Of a stretch of DNA of 64,000 nucleotides, positions 44,995-54,164 are shown piece by piece. The notes below the pieces were generated by a model. It ran no database searches, was not told where the DNA came from, and was given only the letters and a program-made list of their open reading frames with translations. Both the position numbers and the translations under genes were made by a program. The number at the start of each line of letters is the position of its first letter. Positions within the stretch are counted from its first letter, which is position 1. Source of the DNA: Bifidobacterium sp. (GTDB lineage: Bacteria; Actinomycetota; Actinomycetes; Actinomycetales; Bifidobacteriaceae); the NCBI RefSeq assembly GCF_022647885.1, contig NZ_JALCLM010000001.1, forward strand, positions 1,592,610-1,656,609, given 5' to 3'.

Positions 44995-45765
44995 ATGGAG
45001 CATAACGACCACGTAATTACGGTGGTTATTGCCGATGACCAAGAATTGGTACGCGCAGGATTCTCCCTCGTGATAGGTTCCCAAAGCGATATGCAAGTAG
45101 TCGGTCAGGCAGCCGACGGCAAACAAGCATTAGATATCGCAAAACGGCTACACCCCGACGTAGTGCTGATGGATGTACGTATGCCTGTAATGGACGGCAT
45201 TGAAGCGACCAGACAAATAACTGCTATTGGACCTACCTACTCAAATGACGAGATACATCCTGATAATGGCATCACCAGAGTGGTGATTCTTACCACTTTT
45301 GATCTCGATGAGTATGTAATGGCCGCAATTAATGCTGGGGCATCAGGATTTTTACTCAAAGATACCGAACCAGAAACCTTATTAGCCTCCATAAGAACCG
45401 TAAAGCAGGGAAACGCAATTATCGCGCCTTCTGCAACAAAAAGACTCATTGAAAACATGCTTCAAGAGGAAGCACAAGTCAATGCCCAATCCCAAAAGTT
45501 AAGCAACACTCCACACTCAGCGGCAGACATCACACCAACTCAGCCTGAACATCACTATGTCGATCCTGAAGTTGAAGAACTGACCCAACGCGAGCGGGAA
45601 GTACTCATCGAAATAGCACACGGATTAAGCAACCAAGAAATCGCTAATATGCTATTTATCAGCCTGCCAACTGTAAAAACGCATGTTGCCCATATTCTGC
45701 AAAAAATTAATGCTAGAGACCGTGTGCAGGCAGTGGTATTCGCTTACGAAAATCACTTAGTGTAA
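44995..45765 (+). CDS. NarL/LuxR-family response regulator
   Basis: The 256-residue protein has a receiver domain with acidic DDQE, phospho-acceptor Asp in VVLMDVRMP, Thr in ILTTFD and Lys in FLLKDTE, and a C-terminal LuxR helix-turn-helix LTQREREVLIEIAHGLSNQEIA followed by LPTVKTHVAHIL. A 40-residue linker rich in Gln and Pro separates them. The ribosome site is GAGGGAA before ATG 44995. It partners the double-length histidine kinase upstream. Targets may include the convergent ABC transporter. Confidence 0.96.
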   Translation: MEHNDHVITVVIADDQELVRAGFSLVIGSQSDMQVVGQAADGKQALDIAKRLHPDVVLMDVRMPVMDGIEATRQITAIGPTYSNDEIHPDNGITRVVILTTFDLDEYVMAAINAGASGFLLKDTEPETLLASIRTVKQGNAIIAPSATKRLIENMLQEEAQVNAQSQKLSNTPHSAADITPTQPEHHYVDPEVEELTQREREVLIEIAHGLSNQEIANMLFISLPTVKTHVAHILQKINARDRVQAVVFAYENHLV

Positions 45766-45772
45766 TTCAATA

Positions 45773-45852
45773 TGCTGTGAAACTGTGGGTGATGGCACGT
45801 TAAGCAGCTACAACATGTAGCTTGGCGTGCCATCACCCACAGTTTCACAGCA
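45773..45852. terminator. Very long hairpin with 27-bp perfect stem
   Basis: Arms at 45773-45799 and 45826-45852 match without mismatch. The 26-nt loop contains a second small stem AGCTACA/TGTAGCT. It starts 7 bp after the response regulator stop and ends inside 12 bp of the 3' end of the convergent permease gene. No U-tract follows on either strand. Confidence 0.6.
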
Positions 45853-45863
45853 TTGCACCTGTA

Positions 45864-48524
45864 TTATGCCTCAGCTAAGGCTTCAACTGGAGCGGTACTT
45901 ACCGCACGTTTTGCAGGTAAGACGCTAGCAAGCAACGCTGCGACAACAGCGACTCCTATGATGGTCAAATCCATTGCCCAACTGAGCGGATATGCCACCG
46001 TACCAAATTGTGAGAACACTAGATACGATCCAACCCAGCCGAACACCGTGCCAAGAATTAAGCCGACAATAACGCTACATCCTGAAATCAGTAATGCCTC
46101 GATAGCTAGAGAAGATCGTAGCTGCCCTCGAGTCATGCCAATAGCCCGTAAGGTTGCTGACTCTCTTAATCGTTCTATCACCGAAAGACTCAGAGTATTG
46201 GCTACTCCAATCAGGGCAATAACTACTGCTACAGCAAGCAAAGCTACAAGAATCATCAGCAGCACATTAACAATCTGTTCCCACTGAGATCTGACTGCAA
46301 TGGAGCCACCTACACTCACCCCGTCAACATCGCTGAGAGCATCTTGAATATTCGAGACCAAAGTTCCGGCTTGCTGATTCCCATTTGAACTTACCCAAAT
46401 CTGGTTTTCGCTATCACTGAGGCCGGCTTTAGCAAACGTTCCTGGCGCTACCAACGCATAATAATCATTGTTGCTTTCGATACCACGATAATTCCCTGCA
46501 GTCACGGTAAAGTCTCGAGATACTACATCTGTAGTGTTCTGTGTGCTGGAGCCACCCGATTCATCACCATTATCGTTTGTATCACCTAGGGTCAGACGCA
46601 CGCTACTGCCTGGCGCGAGACCATTCTTACTAGTTGCAAGAGATTGAGGCACGAGAAGATCACCATCGTGTGTTGAAGCAGTACTCACTCTCATGAGCTG
46701 AGACATTTCATTCTGGCTAACCTCATACAGACTCATCATGGTTTGCTGGTCGCCCTGCTTCATCGATGAGTTCATCGTGGGGACCAACCCAGCTGCTTGT
46801 ACTCCTCGAACTTTCTTAACTTTGTTGAGATCAGCTGTATCTAAATGAGATCCTGTAATCTGAATGTCAACACTGTAACGGGCATCCAGAGCGTCACTCA
46901 TCGTTTGTTTCGCACTAGCTGCACCCGTTCCCAGGCAAGATACCAAGGTGACCCCAATCAGCAGTGCTGCACCAGTAGAGGCCACACGTCTTGGGTTTTT
47001 TTGAATGTTGGCTGATGCAACCGTCGCTGCAGGGCCAGTATGCGAAACAATAGCTCCGACACCTTTCAACTGCCATGGCATCCAGCGACTAGAGCTCAGC
47101 AATACACCGACGAAAACCACCATCACTCCGCATATAGCTACACCTAGCAACTGTAAGGATTGATCTGATGACAGTGCACTAGTTTGCCCCGTCAAGGATT
47201 CTCGTACACGAAGAATCGACATAACTATCGCCAGTGATCCAAGAACAAGCATTAGCAAGCTCAACACCAACGAGAACCATCCATGATGTTTCTTCGCTGA
47301 ACCTTCTATTGGCTGTAAGGCCTCTAGCGGTGTTACACCGGTAGCAGCACGCGCTGACCCCATAGACGCCAGCATAGTAATAATCACACCGAACAGTATC
47401 GGCACCACAAATACTGGCCAGGTAATAATCAAAGCGAATTGGGCTCCAGCGAGATTAATACCACTCAATCCGAGCAGTAGTATCAGCAACAGCGCACACC
47501 CCACTCCGATAACGGAGCAAACGATACCGAGCAGCGCAGCTTCTACAACAACCGAACCATACAGCTGCGATTTTCTAGCACCAATCGTGCGTAATAGTGC
47601 CAAAGTCCTGCGTCGCTGAGCAATCATTACTTGGAAAGTGTTAGCGATTACAATCGCGGCTACAAACATTGCCAAAACCCCGAAAGCCAAAATAAAGGTT
47701 GTGGTGATATTGACCTGTCCTCCTCCGAGGCTGTCCATCATCTTGTTTTCAATACTTGCGCGATCGTTAATCTCTAGACCTTTTGGCAATTCTTGCTTAA
47801 TTTTACGAACAGTGAGTTCCTGTTGTTGTTCCGAAGCAGGTGCCAACTCTACATAAATGGTTGATATAGGAAGATCCTCAAAACTGGCGGAGACACCCAA
47901 TCCGGTCATTCGTGCAAAGTCTTGCTCAGCAACGATTGCTGCACCACCGTAGTAGGCATAAGCACCCGCTGAATCGGTGGTTGTTCCTACGACTTTCATC
48001 GACAGTGAATCTTGCTGCCCTGTAGCGCTGCGATCCGCTGAAACAGTGCTGTCCACCGTATCGCCAATATGCAATGAGAGAAGGGTGGCCATCGAATCTG
48101 GAATAGCAATTTCACCTGACTTAGCTGGCCACAATCCTGAAGACAGCTTCACAGGCATAACACCACTGGAATTCGCCATTCCTATAACAGCTGTGGAGGA
48201 ATGCTCATGGCGTGAGCCGCCAGAAACTTCTATAACGCCAGCTGTATCCGGTCTCGCACCAGCCACGCCATTGATTGAGCGGATTTGTTTGAGGTGCATA
48301 TTGGCAACAGTCTTAGGCTCCCCTTGACTACTGTCGTCTGATGCAGACACTGCATATTGTGCATCACCGAATCCAGCAGAAACCTGTTGCCTTAACGAAT
48401 GATCTAGAGCATTACCAAAAAGGAATGTGCTTGCAACAAACATGGTTCCGATAATGATAGCGATGCCAGCAGGGATCAACATCCTCATACTGCGTTTCAT
48501 AAGTTTAAACGTTATTGTCCACAT
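45864..48524 (-). CDS. ABC transporter permease, MacB/FtsX type
   Basis: The 886-residue protein has an N-terminal membrane helix, a large extracytoplasmic MacB-PCD-like domain, an FtsX core with three helices (about 280-400), further helices, a second extracytoplasmic domain and a second FtsX core at the C-terminus (IVNVLLMILVALLAVAVVIA through PVEALAEA). Motifs include RRRTLALLRTIGARKSQL and RESATLRAIGMTRGQLR, typical of both FtsX cores. It would act with the ATPase upstream on lipid or peptide substrates, as in antimicrobial peptide exporters. It starts at ATG 48524. Confidence 0.92.
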   Translation of the reverse strand: MWTITFKLMKRSMRMLIPAGIAIIIGTMFVASTFLFGNALDHSLRQQVSAGFGDAQYAVSASDDSSQGEPKTVANMHLKQIRSINGVAGARPDTAGVIEVSGGSRHEHSSTAVIGMANSSGVMPVKLSSGLWPAKSGEIAIPDSMATLLSLHIGDTVDSTVSADRSATGQQDSLSMKVVGTTTDSAGAYAYYGGAAIVAEQDFARMTGLGVSASFEDLPISTIYVELAPASEQQQELTVRKIKQELPKGLEINDRASIENKMMDSLGGGQVNITTTFILAFGVLAMFVAAIVIANTFQVMIAQRRRTLALLRTIGARKSQLYGSVVVEAALLGIVCSVIGVGCALLLILLLGLSGINLAGAQFALIITWPVFVVPILFGVIITMLASMGSARAATGVTPLEALQPIEGSAKKHHGWFSLVLSLLMLVLGSLAIVMSILRVRESLTGQTSALSSDQSLQLLGVAICGVMVVFVGVLLSSSRWMPWQLKGVGAIVSHTGPAATVASANIQKNPRRVASTGAALLIGVTLVSCLGTGAASAKQTMSDALDARYSVDIQITGSHLDTADLNKVKKVRGVQAAGLVPTMNSSMKQGDQQTMMSLYEVSQNEMSQLMRVSTASTHDGDLLVPQSLATSKNGLAPGSSVRLTLGDTNDNGDESGGSSTQNTTDVVSRDFTVTAGNYRGIESNNDYYALVAPGTFAKAGLSDSENQIWVSSNGNQQAGTLVSNIQDALSDVDGVSVGGSIAVRSQWEQIVNVLLMILVALLAVAVVIALIGVANTLSLSVIERLRESATLRAIGMTRGQLRSSLAIEALLISGCSVIVGLILGTVFGWVGSYLVFSQFGTVAYPLSWAMDLTIIGVAVVAALLASVLPAKRAVSTAPVEALAEA

Positions 48525-48575
48525 AATCGTGAATTCCTTATCTCAGACTTTCTTTTACTCAGTTGATGTGAGAAC

Positions 48576-49511
48576 TCAACGACGCAGAAGGACATTGCCA
48601 TAATCTTCTGCATGTTCTGAGACACGTGCTTGTGAGGAAGTGACCTTGCTACGTTCTTCGAGCAACAAAGCATTCATCTGATCTGCCGAAGGATCTTGCA
48701 CGTCGGCAACAATCCTTCCATCCGCAAACACAATTGCACGATCCGCATACGAAGCAGCAACTGCATCGTGGGTAACCATGATTATGGTCTGCCCAAATTC
48801 ACGTACCGAACGCTTAAGAAATTCAAGAACCTCAGCACTTGATACTGAATCAAGATTTCCGGTAGGCTCATCAGCAAATACGATTGCCGGTTTGGTAATC
48901 AACGCCCTTGCAATAGCAACACGTTGTTGCTGCCCGCCAGAAAGTTCATGAGGTCGGTGATGCAATCTACCTTCCAACCCCAACGTATTGATTAATGTGC
49001 GCATCCACTGTTTATCAGCCTTACGACCAGCGAGAGTTAAGGGCATAACAATATTTTGTTCAGCAGTAAACATCGGCAGCAGATTAAAACTTTGAAAAAT
49101 GAAACCAACATTATTTCTTCTCATCAATGTCAGCTGCTTGTCATTCATACTGGTGATGTCAGAACCAGAAAACACAATATTGCCACTGGTTGCAGTATCT
49201 AATCCAGCTAAGGTGTGCATCAATGTAGATTTTCCTGAGCCTGAAGGTCCCATGATGGTAGTGAATTTGCCCTGCTCAAAACTAACATTCACTCCACGTA
49301 ATGCATGTACTACATTGTCGCCCTCACCGTAATCCTTAACTAAATCCACGGCTTGAATAGCTACACCCTGACGATTGGCAACATATGCATGTACTCCGCT
49401 AAGTGCTGCGATAGAGCTGTCTGCATCATCTACAACAGTAGCTTTGCTGCTGTCAGTGATGGTGCTAACACTACTAATGCCCTCTTTCGGCAGTGAATTA
49501 TTTTGGCTCAT
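48576..49511 (-). CDS. ABC transporter ATPase, MacB/LolD type
   Basis: The 311-residue protein contains Walker A TTIMGPSGSGKSTLMH, the Q-loop FIFQSFNLLP, signature LSGGQQQRVAIARAL, Walker B IVFADEPTGNLDS and H-loop IIMVTHD. Its N-terminal 60 residues are a polar, variable extension; the C-terminal 40 are also extra. I start at ATG 49511 after GAGAGGG; the frame is open to 49577. Immediately downstream (51 bp) is the permease gene, forming one transporter operon, convergent with the sensor kinase pair. Confidence 0.95.
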   Translation of the reverse strand: MSQNNSLPKEGISSVSTITDSSKATVVDDADSSIAALSGVHAYVANRQGVAIQAVDLVKDYGEGDNVVHALRGVNVSFEQGKFTTIMGPSGSGKSTLMHTLAGLDTATSGNIVFSGSDITSMNDKQLTLMRRNNVGFIFQSFNLLPMFTAEQNIVMPLTLAGRKADKQWMRTLINTLGLEGRLHHRPHELSGGQQQRVAIARALITKPAIVFADEPTGNLDSVSSAEVLEFLKRSVREFGQTIIMVTHDAVAASYADRAIVFADGRIVADVQDPSADQMNALLLEERSKVTSSQARVSEHAEDYGNVLLRR

Positions 49512-49798
49512 GGTTCCCTCTCTTGTGTGCAGCCGACCGGATTCAACCGATGTACTGAACTCCAAGGTATGCTCCAAAAGCTTTTCGCAACATCATGCGC
49601 GAGGGTGACTTAATGTGCTGACACAGCTACGGAATCATCCGCAAGAATGAGACCGCCTATCTTGTCGTGTGTCCTGTGTGTGACATCGAACACCTTTACG
49701 TAATCTAGCTCTGCATATGCTGTACCAGAACATAGTCATCAATTACCGTTAATGAGCGAGTAATAAACTTGCCAACGGCGCGCTTGAAAGGATATCGC

Positions 49799-50749
49799 AT
49801 GGCAAACATCGTTCTCGGCAGAGGCAATGCTGCATCACTTTTCGCTTCGGAAAATCCCACCGGAGAACATGCAGAAGCTTTGCTGGACTTCGTTGACCCT
49901 CATGCGCAAATCGTATCGCCATTCGATCTTGCTGTGACTCGTGGTGACGGCATATTTGAAGCAACCACAGTATGGAAGGGTTATCCTATCTCATTGGAGA
50001 ATCATCTACGCAGACTCTCCTATTCGGCGCGTTTGATGGATATGCCTTTGCCAAATATTTCCGCTTTCACCGAGGCTATTTATGCGCTTATTGAACAGTA
50101 CGACGGCGATGAACCAGGACCTTTACTGCGTATTCTCATCTCTCGCGGGATGGATGACGCAACAGGCGTTGGTAAAAATAGCGATGGTTTACCCAGCGTT
50201 TGGATGTTCATCGATTCGCTAGGAAACTTACATGAAACTGACAAGATTTCAATGATTTCCCTAACTCGTGGATATTCTTCTGATATCACCGCAAAAGCAC
50301 CCTGGTTACTCAACGGTGCAAAAACTCTGAGCTATGCCGTCAATCAGGCAGTTCACCGTGAATGCGATAGACAATCAGCAGATGACGCAATACTCACCAC
50401 GGAAGATGGGTATGTGCTGGAATGCCCAAACTCCTCAATTGTGGCCCGCTACGGGGATCGATACATCACGCCAGACCCATCGATAGGCATTCTGCATGGC
50501 ACCAGTCAGCGAGAGCTGTTTGCTTATGCGCAGCAGGAAGGCGGCAGCTTTGAATATAAGAAGCTGCCCTTCGAGCAACTCAAAGAAGCCGATAGTTTGT
50601 ATATGACTCACGGAGGCTGGGTAATTCCAGTCGGTGAGCTCAATGGCAACAGCTATAGTGTTGACCCCCAGCAAGTTGATGCCATTAATGAGGCAATTCA
50701 CAGCGGACGAACACACGATGAGGCACTCTCAATTGCCCCTGAGCAGTAA
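49799..50749 (+). CDS. Class IV PLP aminotransferase (aminodeoxychorismate lyase-like)
   Basis: The 316-residue protein is a fold-type IV PLP enzyme: PFDLAVTRGDGIFEATTVW with the substrate arginines, ENHLRRLSYSARLM, PWLLNGAKTLSYAVNQ with the PLP-lysine, and GILHGTSQRELFAYA. It may be 4-amino-4-deoxychorismate lyase (PabC) in folate synthesis or a branched-chain aminotransferase; the sequence is nearer the PabC type. GAAAGG is about 8 nt before ATG 49799; the open frame begins earlier at 49769. Confidence 0.87.
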   Translation: MANIVLGRGNAASLFASENPTGEHAEALLDFVDPHAQIVSPFDLAVTRGDGIFEATTVWKGYPISLENHLRRLSYSARLMDMPLPNISAFTEAIYALIEQYDGDEPGPLLRILISRGMDDATGVGKNSDGLPSVWMFIDSLGNLHETDKISMISLTRGYSSDITAKAPWLLNGAKTLSYAVNQAVHRECDRQSADDAILTTEDGYVLECPNSSIVARYGDRYITPDPSIGILHGTSQRELFAYAQQEGGSFEYKKLPFEQLKEADSLYMTHGGWVIPVGELNGNSYSVDPQQVDAINEAIHSGRTHDEALSIAPEQ

Positions 50750-50755
50750 CAACAA

Positions 50756-50807
50756 CAGTGCAGCGGCGCCCTACCGGATCATTTCCCGGTGGGGCGCCGC
50801 TGCACTG
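50756..50807. terminator. GC-rich hairpin after the aminotransferase gene
   Basis: A 16-bp perfect outer stem (50756-50771 and 50792-50807) encloses a 2-base internal mismatch and a 4-bp inner stem CCGG. It begins 7 bp after the aminotransferase stop codon. A classical U-tract is absent, but the position supports termination. Confidence 0.7.
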
Positions 50808-50835
50808 TGCTAATTGATAATTACTAATTCGCTGC

Positions 50836-50871
50836 ACTGCACTAATCAATTACACTGCACTAATTAATTAC
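50836..50871. repeat. Two tandem 18-bp repeats
   Basis: ACTGCACTAATCAATTAC (50836-50853) is followed directly by ACTGCACTAATTAATTAC (50854-50871), one mismatch. A further degenerate copy starts near 50804. The repeats are in the convergent spacer between the aminotransferase and metY genes. Confidence 0.75.
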
Positions 50872-50934
50872 ATAGGGCTAATTCTGTACCGCACCCGTTT
50901 AACCAATACGGCACTGAATCAGCGCATTACGCTA

Positions 50935-52245
50935 TTACTCAGCCAGTCCTGATTCCTTCACTGCAGCAAATCCTTTCTTGAGATCATCGAGAATATCCTC
51001 GATGTTCTCCGTACCAATAGACAGACGAATAGTTCCTTGGTGAATACCCTGATCCTCAAGCTCTTCCAGACTTTCTTGTGAATGAGTTGTCGACGCTGGA
51101 TGAATTACCAAAGACTTCACATCAGCCACATTCGCTAACAATGAGAACAGCTGGAGATTGTTAATGAATACTCGAGCTGCATCCTTACCACCCTTGATAT
51201 CAAAGGTGAAGATTGAGCCAGCACCATTCGGGAAGTAACGTTCATACAGTTCATGATCGCGACGGCCAGGAACAGCAGGATGGCTGACTTTTTCAACCTC
51301 TGGAACGCTCTGCAGATATTCCACAACTTTGAGAGCATTCTCAACATGACGTTCAACCCTAAGGCTCAGTGTTTCAGTACCTTGCAGTAATAGAAAAGCT
51401 GCAAATGGTGAAAGTGTGGCACCTGTATCACGCAATAGAATTGCACGTATCCGCGTCACAAAAGCAGCAGGCCCCAGAGCTTCAAAGAAATTGAGACCGT
51501 GATAGCTGGGGTCAGGCTCGGTGAGTGTCGGGAATTTACCAGGAACCGCGGCCCAATCAAAGTTTCCACCTTCAACTACTACACCACCCAATGTGCTGCC
51601 ATGGCCGCCTATGAACTTAGTCGCAGATTCAACAACAACATCTGCACCATGTTCCAATGGGCGGAAAAGATATGGGGTTGCAAAGGTATTATCAACCACC
51701 ACAGGAAGATTGTGACGATGAGCAATTTCCGTTATAGCTTCGAAATCGACCAAATCAGCATTAGGGTTGCCGAAAGTCTCAAAAAATACCAACTTCGTGT
51801 TGTCTTGGATGGCATCTTCAAAATTTTGCGGTTCTTCAGGATCAATGAAAGTCGTGGTGATACCGTCACGTGGAAGGGTATGACGCAACAGGTTATAAGT
51901 GCCACCATAAATATTCTTGGCGGACACAACGTGATCCCCTGTCTGAGTGATATTGCGCACGGCATACTCTACAGCTGCGGCGCCAGAAGCGACAGCCAGA
52001 CCAGCAGTTCCACCTTCAAGAGCTGCAATTCGGTTTTCAAACACACCCTGAGTTGAATTCGTCAGGCGACCGTAAATATTGCCTGGATCTTGTAGTCCAA
52101 AGCGAGCTTCGGCGTGATCGAAGTCATGGAACACATAGCTGGTGGTGGCATAAATCGGTACGGCTCGTGCATCTGTAGCTGGATCTGCCTCCTCCTGTCC
52201 CACATGCAGCTGTTGGGTCTCAAAACGATAGTGGTTCTCGGTCAC
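50935..52245 (-). CDS. metY: O-acetylhomoserine sulfhydrylase / aminocarboxypropyltransferase
   Basis: The 436-residue protein is a Cys/Met metabolism PLP enzyme: [18 protein letters not shown] at the N-terminus, [36 protein letters not shown], and the PLP-lysine motif [18 protein letters not shown]. Its length (about 430) and the large insert after the lysine mark it as O-acetylhomoserine sulfhydrylase, which makes homocysteine from sulfide. The start is GTG 52245 with AAGGAG upstream. With the two MalY-type genes and pyridoxal kinase it contributes to sulfur amino acid metabolism. Confidence 0.94.
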   Translation of the reverse strand: MTENHYRFETQQLHVGQEEADPATDARAVPIYATTSYVFHDFDHAEARFGLQDPGNIYGRLTNSTQGVFENRIAALEGGTAGLAVASGAAAVEYAVRNITQTGDHVVSAKNIYGGTYNLLRHTLPRDGITTTFIDPEEPQNFEDAIQDNTKLVFFETFGNPNADLVDFEAITEIAHRHNLPVVVDNTFATPYLFRPLEHGADVVVESATKFIGGHGSTLGGVVVEGGNFDWAAVPGKFPTLTEPDPSYHGLNFFEALGPAAFVTRIRAILLRDTGATLSPFAAFLLLQGTETLSLRVERHVENALKVVEYLQSVPEVEKVSHPAVPGRRDHELYERYFPNGAGSIFTFDIKGGKDAARVFINNLQLFSLLANVADVKSLVIHPASTTHSQESLEELEDQGIHQGTIRLSIGTENIEDILDDLKKGFAAVKESGLAE

Positions 52246-52625
52246 GATTACTCCTTATTCGGTTGGCGCTTCATCAATCTTGTATCTGTTGATAACGAAT
52301 AGTATGCGGTACATCTGTTGCTCTGTGTTTAGGAAACTCGTTGTTTAGGAAACTCTTGTGTTTAGAAAGTAGTTCAATCTCACTCCTCTTGACAAGTCGA
52401 GCGCGCTTTCCCGTTATCGCAACTTTTTATAGCTCTTTGCAAGCACTTGATTTACCAACACTTTCGATATTCGTACTGAAGCGTAAGCATGAACCTCAAC
52501 ACGCCAACACCTTCAGGAGCAAGCTATTAAACTCCTTGACACGGTCGGTAACATGGGCAGCGGAGTGTATAAGGTACAGTCGTTGCCTGATGCACTCGCA
52601 AGCTATGCCAAGATAAGGGGCTTCC
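52246..52625. other. Divergent intergenic stretch of 380 bp
   Basis: It lies between metY (leftward) and the pyridoxal kinase gene (rightward). It has a short direct repeat, GTTTAGGAAACTC (two copies between 52328 and 52360, with a third partial GTTTAGAAAG). I see no recognised riboswitch; no conserved SAM- or PLP-related motif is apparent. Confidence 0.4.
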
Positions 52626-53501
52626 ATGACCAGTGACGTGACACTATACAATCGCGATCCGAAATACATTCCCAGAGTGGCCGCAGTGCACGATATGTGT
52701 GGCTACGGCAAATGTTCATTGACAGCCGCCATTCCAATCCTGTCAGCTGCAGGTTGCGATGTCTGCCCAGTGCCAACAGCATTATTCAGCGCTCATACCA
52801 TGTATAAGGATTACACCTTCCACGACACCACAGATATGCTCAGCGATTATCTGGATGCGTGGCGTAAAGAAGAGGTCGAGCTAGACGGAGTCTACAGCGG
52901 CTTTCTAGGGAGTGCTCAACAAGTTGACATCATCAAACGTCTATATAAGGAATACCCCACCGCATTGCGTCTTGTTGATCCCGTGATGGGCGATGCAGGA
53001 AAGATGTATCCGACTTACACTCAGGAATTATGCGATGCCATGGGCAAACTCGCAGATGGAGCTGATGTCCTCATGCCGAACCTTACAGAGGCAAGCATCT
53101 TGACTTCACGCGAGTACCCTGGTCAGAATCTTGACGATAGCCAAGTCGACGATTGGCTAGGCGCACTGTTGGAGCTTGGCGCAAAGAACGTTGTTCTCAA
53201 AGGTATCGATCGTCACGATGGCAATATCCGCAACTATGTCGCTTCTGCTTCAACAGGTGTAGTTGGGAAAGTGGAACTTACTCACGATAAACACCCCTAC
53301 ATGATTCACGGAACTGGCGATGCATTTGCATCAGCACTGTGCGGTGCAGTATTAGCCGGAAAAGGACTGGCTGAATCTGCTCAGATTGCTGGTGAGTTCG
53401 TTCGCTCGGCAATGAGCAGCACTCGCAACCAGCCGCATTTCGAACAACGTGGTGTGAGTTTTGAACTCAATCTTGCGGAACTCACAGCATTAGTTAACTG
53501 A
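52626..53501 (+). CDS. pdxY: Pyridoxal/pyridoxamine kinase
   Basis: The 291-residue protein is a ribokinase-fold kinase of the PdxY/PdxK group: VAAVHDMCGYGKCSLTAAIPILSAAG, PVPTALFSAHT, LVDPVMGDAGKMYPTYT, LMPNLTEASILT and the anion hole HGTGDAFASALCGA with the catalytic Asp. It phosphorylates pyridoxal, giving the cofactor used by the several PLP enzymes in this window. AAGGGG lies six bases before ATG 52626. Confidence 0.94.
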   Translation: MTSDVTLYNRDPKYIPRVAAVHDMCGYGKCSLTAAIPILSAAGCDVCPVPTALFSAHTMYKDYTFHDTTDMLSDYLDAWRKEEVELDGVYSGFLGSAQQVDIIKRLYKEYPTALRLVDPVMGDAGKMYPTYTQELCDAMGKLADGADVLMPNLTEASILTSREYPGQNLDDSQVDDWLGALLELGAKNVVLKGIDRHDGNIRNYVASASTGVVGKVELTHDKHPYMIHGTGDAFASALCGAVLAGKGLAESAQIAGEFVRSAMSSTRNQPHFEQRGVSFELNLAELTALVN

Positions 53502-53628
53502 GAACAGAGGCTGAAACAGTTGATGTGACAGTTAGCACCTTGAGATCACATGCTTAAATATCACGCTGGAATGTCGCCATATTGCTCACCATACTGGTGC
53601 TGAATCGCCCATCCACAACAGCCTTACT

Positions 53629-53672
53629 AGTGCTGCACATTCGACCACATCGGAGTGCAGCACTTCTTTTTA
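53629..53672 (+). terminator. Intrinsic terminator after pyridoxal kinase gene
   Basis: A 10-bp stem AGTGCTGCAC/GTGCAGCACT (53629-53638 and 53655-53664) is followed by TCTTTTTAA. It lies 128 bp after the kinase stop codon and before yraN, and it excludes an upstream start for yraN. Confidence 0.85.
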
Positions 53673-53699
53673 AATGAGCTGGTGTGGTGGACTGTGCGC

Positions 53700-54164
53700 A
53701 TGAACACAAAGACCTTATCAACACCGTTAGTCCACACTCCGCCACTCGATACGCGGTCACTCGCCAACCTTGAATCCATCCGTAAGTCGCTACTCAGACC
53801 AGACACCGATTCACGTTCATTGGGCAACCTTGGCGAAGAATTCGTTACATGCTGGCTTCAAGCGCGGGGCTGGAACATTATTGACCGTAATTGGCGCAGC
53901 CGATACGGCGAACTTGATGTTGTTGCCTTCGACCTTGACGGCACTCTGGTATTCATAGAAGTGAAAACTCGTAGAAGTACTACATATGGTGCTCCGCAAG
54001 ATGCTGTTACGCCAAAGAAACAAGCGCATCTGCGTTCGACTGCATCTCAGTGGTTATTAGCTCCTGAACACCGCTGTCGTCGTACTGGTATTCGCTTCGA
54101 TGTGGTTGCTCTGCTCCTCATTGAGGGTAGCTTAACGATACGTCACATTGCTAAGGCTTTCTAA
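53700..54164 (+). CDS. yraN: YraN family (UPF0102) endonuclease-like protein
   Basis: The 154-residue protein has the YraN core: LGNLGEEFVTCWLQARGW, RNWRSRYGELDVVAFD and LVFIEVKTRRSTTYGAPQDAVTPKKQ, a restriction-endonuclease-like pattern with E-(x)n-D-ExK. The N-terminal 40 residues are an extension. ATG 53700 is chosen because a terminator occupies the upstream part of the open frame. Its stop codon shares one base with the start of comM. It often occurs with comM and dprA. Confidence 0.9.
   Translation: MNTKTLSTPLVHTPPLDTRSLANLESIRKSLLRPDTDSRSLGNLGEEFVTCWLQARGWNIIDRNWRSRYGELDVVAFDLDGTLVFIEVKTRRSTTYGAPQDAVTPKKQAHLRSTASQWLLAPEHRCRRTGIRFDVVALLLIEGSLTIRHIAKAF

Noticed and set aside
52246..52625. 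SAM or PLP-related riboswitch before metY or the pyridoxal kinase
   Set aside because: No conserved riboswitch core is recognisable, and the only repeats are short direct ones.
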